The notes beneath the pieces are model-generated. The model ran no database searches. It was not told where the DNA came from and saw only the letters and a list, made by a program, of their open reading frames with translations. The translations under genes were made by a program, and so were the position numbers. Positions 47,528-57,547 of a DNA stretch of 64,000 nt are shown piece after piece. The DNA is taken from positions 1 to 64,000 of the forward strand of contig JALMLS010000385.1 in NCBI GenBank assembly GCA_038496445.1, in the 5' to 3' direction. Position 1 is the stretch's first letter. Every line of letters begins with the position of its first letter. This stretch comes from Trichosphaerium sp. ATCC 40318. Taxonomy: Eukaryota > Discosea > Flabellinia > Trichosidae.

Positions 47528-48497
47528 ATGAAGCGCAAGGCGTCGTTAGCCATCGGTGAACCACCCAAGAAGATAAAAAAGCTTACAAACTATTGTACAG
47601 ACGCTCTGGAATCATTATCTGATAAACTTCAAGAACAGCTAAACATATCCCAAGTACCTATAGAAGCACTCTCTGATAATATAATAGATCGTGTTACTAG
47701 TATTTATGCAAAGGGAGTATTAAAATCACTGTGTGGCATGTACAAACAGCTAAAGCTGCCCAACATCGCAAATAATCCAAAGGCCCATAAAAAAGTGTTA
47801 TTGGCATTAAAAGATCAAACTGATAAAGTTGTATACACAGATGACTTCAAATCTCGTTTTGCCACATGGATAAAATCTATGAGAGAGTTCTTGGAAAGTT
47901 CTAAGAAATCAGAGCCAATCAGTGCAGATGAAAACGATTTTCCTGTTCCAAACTGTGATAGTCAAGAACAAATTCATCAATTACTTCTTTTGGGAGACAT
48001 GATTGAGGTTCACCAATTTGGTATGTACTTGATTGTGATTAGGAGCTATTTTGCGTTAAAATACATAGCCAACCTTGGTTTAACTTAACTTTTGGTTGTA
48101 CTGATATCTTATAGAAAAAACAGATTCTTTCACATCTTACTGTGATGGTGTAACCTACAGTGTTGATGCAATGATTGGCACAGGTCAGGATAAATTATTC
48201 CTTGAGTTTTGTGTTGCAGATTTTCATATTTACAAACAACATATGCATGTAGTAGACTGGGAATTTAGAAGAAATTGTGACATTGTTTATTCTGAATCTT
48301 CTGGGAGAGACTTAACAGTAGACGGTGGCATTGAAGAAATAGAGGAACTTCAAAAAGATACATTCAAACTCATAGCACCTCTGCTTGGAATAGATGCACA
48401 AATGGTTTTCACCACACTGCAGTTTCTTACACTGTTGCAAATCATCTTTGATTGTGACTGTAAGTATGCATCATCATTCTTACAACTATACAAATGA
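47528..48497 (+). CDS. Unrecognised, probably nuclear protein, about 300 aa
   Basis: Two exons. Exon 1 (47528 to about 48019) joins over a gtatgt...atatag intron of about 95 nt to exon 2, starting EKTDSFTSYCDG and ending LLQLYK stop. The first 20 residues are strongly basic (MKRKASL, PPKKIKKL), a bipartite-like nuclear localisation signal. The rest is mainly helical, with a second half DWEFRRNCDIVYSES...IEEIEELQKDTFKLI. I recognise no domain. It resembles the dsDNA virus or nuclear chaperone type only in composition, so I assign no function. Confidence 0.65.
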
Positions 48498-48763
48498 GAA
48501 CAAGTTAGTTGTTGTATAGTCACGTTTATATTCAATAAAGTATAAGTACTCTGTCACGTATCCAAGATCTACTGCTTGAGCCGGGAGTGTTTGTTTTAGC
48601 ATAGTTTATTTAAGCTGCTCTTACCATTTTGTTACCTCCTTTATGTAAATAGGTTTTTTTGACAGGCGTCTTATTTTAATCTCGCAGTAATGTTGGAATA
48701 CAAAAGTATTTATTGAGATTGTTTACAAGCAAAATACCAGCGTTACATGAAAAACACAGGTTT
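48498..48763. other. Convergent 3' spacer
   Basis: AT-rich, with aataaag shortly after the upstream gene's stop, a possible polyadenylation signal. No gene. Confidence 0.4.
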
Positions 48764-49264
48764 TTAATTTGTACTTGATGGCAGTGTTGGCAGTAGATTA
48801 ATCGGTGTCAGAGTAGTGGGGAGTGTTGTTGGAGGAAAGCCTGGTATAATTGCTTGTTGCCGGATTGGTTCAACGAGAGTTTTATAAACACAGCCTATAT
48901 CATTGCAAATACGCCTCTTGATTGAAGTAACATTGTTGCTATCTGCTTCATCAAGAGCTAACTCTTCCTCGTTATAACGAGGTGAATCTCTTGAGAATAC
49001 AATATCTCCTGCGTGGTTAATAACTTCTAAGCGGAAAGGTTCAACGTCTTCATCTTCTTCGTCTGTAAGAGTATAGCACTTTGGTTTGATCAATATCATC
49101 GAAGCGTTGAACTGGTTGCACTGGGAATTATTCGATTGTACAAGAACTGTTTCTGTCCTTATTGTATTACCAAGTAATGGGAGATCTGCATGGGCACTTC
49201 CTTATTATTGATCTGTCATATTTGTAAAGTTGCAAGAACTGATAGAAAACAGGGTAAACAACAT
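48764..49264 (-). CDS. Small acidic, probably secreted protein, about 145 aa
   Basis: Minus strand. An ATG at 49264 (MLFTLFSI) joins across a 54-nt intron (gttctt...atgcag, which contains two in-frame stops) to NLPLLGNTIRTETVLVQSNN. The frame then stays open to the stop at 48764. The mature part has sequons (NNS, NVT), acidic runs (DEEDEDVE), four cysteines and a Pro/Thr C-terminus (GFPPTTLPTTLTP). It resembles stalk segments of the surface proteins nearby but has no TM. The signal peptide is short, so the true start is uncertain. No family recognised. Confidence 0.5.
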
Positions 49265-49429
49265 TCGCAAGACATCACGCTTAGGTACGCAGTAACATGC
49301 GCTTGATGTTAACCTTGATTAACTCATTCACTTAAGTGGTTTTGAAAAAAAAAGATATCCGTTTACCGAAAAGGAAAAAAACGGAAAAACGGAGCGTGGC
49401 TTAAAATGCCTTTTCAAACAAAAAAAAAA

Positions 49430-51248
49430 ATGTCGTTAAAAGGAGCGCTAGTAGTACTCGCAATAGTTTTAACGCTAGTGTATTCTTCGATTGCTTGCGT
49501 AGTACCTTCGAGTGGCCTACTAGCATTGTGGAAACTGGACGAAATCAACTCTAATTACACGGTTGATGCCATCAGTTCAAGGAGAGCAGAGTTTGGAGGT
49601 TTAATAGGCGTTGATTTTGAAGTTACTCAGGTACGCTAGTACAAAAAGTTGACATTTTATAAAAAAACTTACCTGGTACTATCACGTGATAAGACCTCTC
49701 TCACGTTTAATGGTACAATGTTTAAAGGAGATGCGCTACTTACAATTACCGACGATCAACAACTTTTCGACCCAGGAGAAGGTAACGTTATTATTAAAAG
49801 TCACGTGGTAAACCGCAATCTTTCATGTCTAACGGTTTTTTTTTTCGTATCTAGGAAGTTTTACAATCGAATTTTGGATGCAGTCTTTTAATCTTACAGG
49901 AAAAAGAACAATAGTAAAACACGATGCCATAGGAGGTAGTTTCTCGTTATTCACTATTGACCAAGAGATCGTGTTCGCTTTAGAAGTTGGTAAGTTTTTT
50001 CTTTTTTTATTTTTCCGGTCTCCGCTAGTTCGTGAAAAATTGCACGTGTTTTGTGTACAAAACATCTACTAAACGTACAATTACAGGTACCAAAGTCTTC
50101 TTCGTTGATTCCGGTGTACCTATCGTTGAAAATACATACCATCACGTGGGCATAGTTTGGGACAGGTAAACATCGATTGTTTGTTATTAAATTGTCTTCT
50201 AACGTGCTGTCAAGTGTACAAAGTTCTGCTTCTCTCTACTGGGGTTAGTAGCGTTCGATATTATTACTTCTACCTTTTTGACACATCTTAGATGGCTCTA
50301 AACAAGTCACACAAATGAGCGCACCACTTCCAATTCCTCGAAATGTGTCGACTACAGTACATATTGGATGGGGAGCATTTGAAAACTTCTATGGGGTGTT
50401 AGCTCAGGTACTAAACTACACATTTACTCTTCATGACTTTTTCTGATGGTGATGTTCTCTGTAGTTCTCGCTTTATAACACAACTCTCAATGAGACGCAA
50501 ATACAAGATATTGCAGCATCAAGTACGTAGATAGGTTTAAGCCGAATGCGAATAATAATAAAATAGGTATTGGAAAATGTCTTCCAACTCAAAGTCCGAC
50601 AGAGACACCAGCGTTAAACCCTACAGCAACATTTAACACCAGTAAGTGTCACTCTAACTCTAAGATCTATTAAGTGTTATTAGCATGTGTTGGTGAGGCA
50701 CCTCCATCAGCTGTTTGTGACGAAGACAACCAAAAGTGGGTTGTAACAGACCCTATAGTTATTCAAGACAGTGAACTGAGGATAGACGTTTCAACTAAGT
50801 TCAAAGGTACCTCATAGCAACTACAGCGTTTTATCTTACTGACACGTGTATTAAAGACGTAGTAACAGTGTCAGATGAAACAAAAATATTTCTATCTAGT
50901 GACGCTACTCTTTTTTTCGACCTTTGCCCTACCATCGACACCACTCTTGATATCTTCCTGACTCAAGTGTCTGATGACGGACAAACAGTGTTAACGTTTC
51001 CTATTCAATGTAATGACACAACAGCTAAGACAAGATTGTTTGAAGCAGTAGAATCATGTCATGAAATCACAAGAAGTGACTCAAAAGGTGATATTTCAAT
51101 TATTTGGACAATCAAAGACTGCTCTGATGGTATCAGCGATACTCTTATTATAGTCATTTCAGTTGTTGCCTTTGTACTTGTTGTACTTGTTGTAAGCGTC
51201 CTTGTGTACATATTCGTGTTCTACAAACGAGGGAAATACAGAATGTAA
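49430..51248 (+). CDS. LamG/concanavalin-like ectodomain protein with single transmembrane helix, paralogue of 34358-36158
   Basis: The start is placed at the second Met (49430), which opens the signal peptide (MSLKGALVVLAIVLTLVYSSIA). The ectodomain reads LLALWKLDEI, SLTFNGTMFKGDALLTI, SFTIEFWMQSFNLTG, HHVGIVWD, micro-exon VQSSASLYW, DGSKQVTQM, VHIGWGAFENFYGVLAQFSLYN, the LamG strand order. Then come a Thr/Pro stalk, a second beta-domain with ELRIDVSTKFKG and ATLFFDLCPTIDTTLDIFLTQVS, a TM segment (DTLIIVISVVAFVLVVLVV) and a basic tail. The exon layout, including the roughly 30-nt micro-exon, matches the paralogue 15 kb away. The first intron's 3' end contains TCACGTGA (about 49683). Confidence 0.85.
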
Positions 51249-51597
51249 ACATCTAATGAACTAATACTCATACTGTCTATTCAACAGTAAATTTTACAGC
51301 TAGACTTTCGCCTTTGTTGCTCATCAATTTCAGTAATAAACGAAAATAGCTATCCATCCTAGAGGATTTCTGTATCAACAATAGTACTTGAAAAGGTGTT
51401 TAGTATTGTCGCGAAAACAAAGGTAACCTAAGAACAAAACCAATTTTCCGGTATTTTAAACGGTCCGTATGAATCACAACCTTAACTTAGTAATGTTACG
51501 TCACGTGTGGTTTTTTTTCTACATGAAGTTGTACCCTCAACCAGCAATCAAGGTTTTGCTTTTTTTGATACAAAAGGATAAGTACAGAAAATCGATA
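51249..51597. other. Intergenic, promoter of the Frizzled-like gene
   Basis: About 350 bp, AT-rich. CACGTG lies near 51502, about 95 bp before the start codon. An upstream in-frame ATG at 51469 exists, but the downstream one gives the clean signal peptide. Confidence 0.45.
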
Positions 51598-54000
51598 ATG
51601 CCATCAACGGTGGTTCTTGTTATACAGCTACTTGTTCTATTATTAGTAGTACCACATAGTACTTATGCATTCGAGTGCGTAAGCGCAAACAATACAGAAA
51701 ACCTTTGTGGGTTTCCCGACGATTATCTATTCATTCTACCTCCAAACGTCACAACGCAATCTGTCGACGCCTATTTCGAAAGTACTTTCGCAGACCTCAT
51801 CTCCGATGTTTTCATCTCAAACAAACAGTACGAACTTCAACGTATCCACAAAAAGCACAACAATACAAAGCCTTAAATCCTCGAATGATAAAACTCCCCG
51901 AAACTCCTAACAATGTCACGTGACGTACTCAAGAAATTGTAGGTGTGGTCATTTATTCAAGGAGATAGTTTATAAGAGCGTATACAAGCGATGTACAGGT
52001 ATAAGAGAACAACTTGGTTATTTTTGGTAATACTCAAATTAATCACCCAAAAGGGAACGTACCATGGCCTTCGCCGATCTGTACAGATATATGTGAGAAT
52101 CTAAACCAATGTTTATTTGATCAATACGGAGAACAAGTTGCATTGTCATTACAAGCAAATTGTTCAACAGCAACTGAGGCTCTAGGAAGTACGTATTCCA
52201 CAATTGCTAGTGTGCATATATCGTACTGATCAAATAAAGTACAAATCCCTGATTACGCTCCAAGACCGAATTGTAACGGTGAGCAGATTAAGACGTTGCC
52301 TACAGATTGTACATATCCTTTCGGATATAATGTAGACCATGAAGACGGGTTTGACGGGCTTTGTGGTGTCGGATGCTTACCTAGATTCGTTAACAAAGAC
52401 TCTCCTAAAGTGGAACTTATTGTATGCATTAATCGTTGAAAGCCGCTATCCTAACAAAAGAACTTTTAGCTCTTGTACACATTTGTACCCTTATCAATGA
52501 TAATTGGTCTTATTGCAGTAATTGTATCAACACGTGTTGCAATGAGACACGGGTTTCCTTTGTCACTTCATTCTCTGCTCGTGTGGTAATAATCTGTTCT
52601 TTTCGTACCATTTTACTTTTTTTTTTTGTGCTTATGTAGTTTCGTTTAAGGTATGCATGGTTGAGTAGTTTAGGGTTCCTTCCTAGCATTCTTAATCCCA
52701 ACCCACGGGATCTAGTTTGTCAAAACGAAGAAGTTTCAAGATCAAAAGCATCAGCCCTCTGTGTAATACAAGGTTAGAATACAACCCAAACAACTGTTGA
52801 TTGATTACTAATGTACAACCAAGGGTTGTGGCTATACCACTTTTTAGAGCTTGCAAACTACACGTTTGTTATGTGGGTTTGTGGAATGATTTATACTTTC
52901 AGAAAGAAACAAGAACCTCACATATACGTACAGTACGCTCAAACGTAGCGGATAACTTCACAAAAAACAATAGTTTTCAAGCTACATGATGTTTGAACTG
53001 TTATCTTGTAATAATATGCACTTAGATACGCATTCTATGCTATACCTTGGATAATAGTTATTGGTTTTGATATTTATTTACTTGCTATTGAAGAGTTCGG
53101 TGTTTCAGTGGTCGTTATATCACATTGCTTTCGTACACCTTTTTTTTTTTTGTTGGTTGTTTTTTTTCTTATTAACAAATTGTTTATTAATAGAGCAAGG
53201 AGCAAATCAATCTGTAAATATCTTCCTTGGTACTCAGCTTCTTATTCTTGGCACAATTTGTTGTGGTATTGTTCTATTTGGAGTTATTATAGCAAGAGTA
53301 AGCAAAACAATACTATCATCTTTTTATCAAAACCAAAAAGGGACTTTTCTAGTTTCTTATCAGCCTTTGTTAGGAGTATATTTCTCTTGTTCGCCTTTCA
53401 GGAAAACAACAGGTAGGATCAAAACTACGCTTTGCGAGAAGTCAAGCAGTAATAATAGTTTGGATGATCTTGTATATTTATTTCTATCTTGTGCCTCTAA
53501 CATTGGTACTAAAAAGAGCAACATGGTCAGATGAACGCGCTACAGAAACGTTCTTTGAATGGGTAGCGTGTGAGAGAGCAACGCCTGGACAATGTGGTAC
53601 GTAGAACCTGATATATGCTTCAAAAACAAAAGAGTGTCAATGGTTTTTTGACATCTGACTTTGAGTTAGAATGGCCTTTATTGCCAAAGTGGTGGCATTC
53701 CGTTTGGAGTATGTTTAACGTTTTTTCACGACCTCTTTTTCTATTTATAGGATGCCTAGGTAATATCAAAATTATCACGTGTCAATACATCAACAACTAA
53801 CATTTTTTTTTTTTATCCCAGTGATAAAAGCATTCTATAGTGAAGTAAAGTTGTTATACGGTGACACGCTAAAATTATTTGGCTTGAACTCAAGTGTTTC
53901 AGTTGGTACTAGTGCAAATACTGGAACAATATCAAAAGCTACAAACTTAGATAAGAATTCAAAAACAACAGTTAGTAGTGTAGCAAGGATGACTGATTAA
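51598..54000 (+). CDS. Frizzled/Smoothened-like seven-transmembrane receptor
   Basis: Signal peptide MPSTVVLVIQLLVLLLVV...TYA is followed by a Frizzled-type cysteine-rich domain: CVSANNTENLCG, PWPSPICTDICENLNQC, then CNGEQIKTLPTDCTYPFGY and GLCGVGCLPRF. The TM region has recognisable pieces: SRVxMRHGFPLSLHSLLVW-like segment near 52540, FLGTQLLILGTICCGIVLFGVII (TM5-like), and the diagnostic end SQAVIIVWMILYIYFYLVPLTL...ATWSDERATETFFEWVACERATPGQC. The cytoplasmic tail ends SSVARMTD. There are about ten exons; the junctions between 51830 and 52250 are not certain. In the family it would be a ligand-sensing receptor. Fungi, amoebae and animals have such genes, so its presence does not imply animal Wnt signalling. 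Confidence 0.85.
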
Positions 54001-54220
54001 CAAAAGTAAACGAAAAAATGTAACAAAAAAAGTATAATTGTAGTGTTGGTTACTCTGGATTTTCTCATATTTTCAAATTATTCTAATTGTACTTGAGAAG
54101 GGTGATAACACTGTAGGGTTGCTCATCAAACAGCGAAGTTCTTTGTGAAATCACATGCAAACAACTTGTTACATGGAAAAAAAAACTTGAAGGGAGAAAA
54201 TGTTTGGTAAAATGATTTTA

Positions 54221-56655
54221 TTATTGTTGTAAGGCTCTTCCTAAATCATCATCTTCAAGTGCAAACTCTTCCTCATCAAATGCTTCCATACCTTCCTTAA
54301 ATAATTTTTGAATCTTATCAAGACCCATCATTGCTACCTCACTGCTTGGATTCATCCTAAAAATGGAGAATTAAATAAAATCATTCATTTTATCTCAAAT
54401 CATTTTTGACGCACTCCAAGGCTTTAGAGTACTCAAGCATAGCTTCTTCATATTTATCTTGATACATCATAATCTCTGCAAGAGTTGTATGTAGGTAATC
54501 AACCTTGTGATTACTCATAAAGTCTCGGAGCCTAGCAAGTAAATTAGCAATTTGTCAACAATAAAAATAACAATAAAAAGGATTATTTAAACATACAACT
54601 CCTCGGCCTCTTCATAGTTCTCTTGTAATTTAAAAAGCTGCGCTTTACCAATTATAGCATCTGAGCACTCTGGTTCCATATCAAGAGCCATTTTGAATAA
54701 ATCATGTGCCTAGACACAAGTCCTTTAGAGGAAAGCAAAAAACATTGTAACGTAAAAACCAACAAACCTTTTCAGCGTGCTCTTTAGGTATATTGGAATA
54801 CACTGTCGCCAAAAGACAATAAGCCTTTGGTTCATGTTTCATACTCTTTAGACAATCTTGTGCTACAATATGGGCTGATCTTATATCTTCTATAGTGAGA
54901 TATGCTTGTACAAGTCCTTGGGAAAAAAAATTAACCAAAAACTGTTAAAACAACGAGCAATACCTTTGTATGTCACAATGTCTCCATCAATATTTTTGGC
55001 TTCTTTATACGCCTTAATAGCTTCTTCTGGTTTATTCAAAGACAAAAATAGAGATCCGCGTATCAAGTGTGCAACAGAGTGGTAAGGATCTATACTCAAC
55101 GCCTTTTTTTAAAAAATAATTAGAAACAATGAAAGCTTTTTGCGTTTACCCTCATGGCATGTTGTAATGCCTCTCTCTTTCGCCCCTTGAGCTCCTCATA
55201 CATTGATACAGTAGTCCAAGTTTCTGGTTTATGTAAAGAAGCTTGGAGAAGCTCACCAGTAAGTCTACAATGAATCAGTACATAAAACTGGTTGGTCAAA
55301 CACAAAAAATCCTTTTCGTACTTGTTCAGGCCATCCAAGTCACCCTGACCTTTAATAATGGCTGCATAAAGATCTATACTTTTAAGAAAATTAGGGTCAA
55401 TCCTACGCATCTACAAACAAGAAAAAGTAAGGGAGACTGAACAATGTACAAGAAAAATTAAACAGTTTTTTTTTACAACATACTTTTTGAAATACTAAAG
55501 ACGCCTTATCGTATCTCCCTGCACGATATAAAGTGACAGCAAGCATACTTAATATATGCATATTATTAGAGTACCTAAAAATTTATTAGAACCAGTGGGA
55601 GTCAAAAACATCGCTAAACGAAACGCACATTTTATCAAGTTTACGAAGTTTGTTTAATGCTTCTAAAAAAACCAAGTAAGTATAAATACTAACCACGTGA
55701 TTTTCACGTGCCATCATGTCTGTGTTTATTACTGAGAAATTGTGTCTCAAGAACAGCTTTTATGCATGGGTGTAAGGAGAGCTTGTAGCTTCAAAGAAAA
55801 CGTCAAAAAAAAATGTCAAAACAAAAAATATCAAACCTGCGATAAAAAGCTTCGATGTCTTGTGGTGACTCACCAAGAGCCAATAATGAAAATACAACTT
55901 CAACAGCAATAGGACACTTCTTTAGGACCTCTTTATAATATACTCTAGCATTTTTACTACCCATCAAAGTAAGTTACAGTCACAATCACTAATTGTTTCT
56001 CGATTTTAACATGATTTAAAAAAAAAACCAAGAAATCGGTTAACATGACTCACCTAGGCCTGCCTTCGCATAAATTATATAACTTGGCCATCTTCAGTAA
56101 CGTCTTAATACTCCTTAGATCCCTTGGGATTGCCAACAGCTAAAAAAAACGTCAAAATGTCAGCGGTGGAGGGAATACATTTTGATGTTAAAAAAATGCT
56201 TTATACGTCGTTTTACGCTGAACATACAGTTTTTAGAGCTTCCTTATTCTGTTTGAGTTGGACGTAACAAACTGACATTTTCTCTAGTATATCTGTACGC
56301 TCTGATGCTTTCAATGATGGTTGCTTTGAGTTTGTCTTACTGCTAACGTAAAGAGACTTGTATTGAGACTAAAAAGTCAGTTTAGATTTCACTTTTTTAC
56401 GTAATGAGTTAACTGTACGCAATCGCATTCATTGTACTTACAAGAGCTCTGCGGTACTCTCCAAGCTCTAACAGAGAATCTGCAAATCTATAACGTAATA
56501 AAGGCTTCTGTCGTATCACAGGACCCATGAAATGACCCTGTGGGCGGTTTTAGGGTGAATAATAAAAGTAATGTTACCAAAAACTCAGCAGAGGAGTGTA
56601 ATCCCATCTCATTAAGCTGTGCATAATCGCGTGCGTTAAATCCAACCTTTTGCAT
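54221..56655 (-). CDS. APC7: Anaphase-promoting complex subunit 7 (TPR protein)
   Basis: Minus strand, start at 56655 (MQKVGFNARDYAQLNEMGLHSSAEFL), stop at 54221. It has about twelve exons with introns of 40-90 nt. The protein is a string of TPR repeats. The APC7-typical central block is evident: MRRIDPNFLKSIDLYAAIIKGQGDLDGLNKYEKDF, then MYEELKGRKREALQHAMR, SIDPYHSVAHLIRGSLFLSLNKPEEAIKAYKEA, and YKG. It ends with an acidic tail (EEEFALEDDDLGRALQQ). APC7 is a scaffold/substrate-recruiting TPR subunit of the cyclosome ubiquitin ligase that drives anaphase. Its presence fits a lineage that kept this often-lost subunit. Confidence 0.88.
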
Positions 56656-56967
56656 GTTTTGGCGCCAATCCCGTGTAGTTTTCAATAATTTGAAAAAAAA
56701 TGTAGCGAAGACGCTGGTTGACAGCAAAAACTTGACACTTGACGCCAAATCCCATTTTTTATGACACTCTACGCGAAACACGTAAACTGTACCACGCGTA
56801 CATGAATCAATTTTGTCTTTTTCTAGTTCGTATGTATTGTACAGTATGCTTTATTAGCTAGCAGATAAATACATGCTATAATACAAGTTCTGATAGCGTC
56901 GTAAAACAAAGATTTGACTTCTGTAGTGAGTTATCTGTGTTTTTCTAGAAATTTAATTTTTGCACGC
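56656..56967. other. Spacer between TAF13 and APC7
   Basis: About 310 bp between two minus-strand genes. It contains the APC7 promoter; no specific site supported. Confidence 0.4.
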
Positions 56968-57464
56968 TTAGGTCTGACGCCATTCGAATACTTTTCTGTA
57001 TTTACTAATCTCCTTGTGTGAGTGAATAAGCTCAATGGCTCTAGTATATTTTTTGATGTCTTTGCGCAGGATAAATAGTAAATCATCCAAAGTAATTTTT
57101 CCGTCCTCTTTAACGTTCACTTGCATTGATTTGAGCGTCTGTAGTCATATTAGATACTTTGTAATGAAGTTAGTTACAACTCACCATCTGTTGAACAAAT
57201 TCCAACATCATATCTTCCATTAGATCTACAGACTCATCTAGAGGTTCTGGAACATCGCTAAAGACGATTAGAATTAAAATACGTTTAAAGTTCGTTTAGC
57301 GTACCCAAAACCATACATCATATGTTTTACTAGTAACTGAGTAAGTACAATAAGCATTAATTAAACGTACAAGAATCGCGCATTTTAATTTTTGGCTCTG
57401 CCTTTTCTTTCTTGGCATTCTTTCTCGTTTTTCGCTCTGGCAAACCATCACCGTTCGTCTCCAT
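56968..57464 (-). CDS. TAF13: TFIID subunit TAF13, 122 aa
   Basis: Minus strand, four exons including a 31-nt exon (LLVKHMMYGFG). All phases fit and give 122 residues, close to human TAF13. The histone-fold signatures are clear: MMYGFGDVPEPLDESVDLME at the start of the fold, then EFVQQM and DGKITLDDLLFILRKDIKKYTRAIELI. The N-terminus is basic (RKTRKNAKKEK). TAF13 pairs with TAF11 inside TFIID and is needed for RNA polymerase II initiation. Its start codon lies 83 bp from that of the divergent gene at 57548. Confidence 0.93.
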
Positions 57465-57547
57465 TAGTTCTCAACTAAATTAAGAAAGCTAAAGACCGTT
57501 CAATCATCTTTCTTTTGCAAAGCCTTGTACTTACCAACCAGTACGTA
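57465..57547. promoter_or_regulatory. 83-bp bidirectional promoter
   Basis: TAF13 (leftward) and the receiver/TQ/filamin gene (rightward) start at its two ends, so both core promoters and 5' leaders must fit into 83 bp. No TATA-like motif stands out. Confidence 0.6.
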
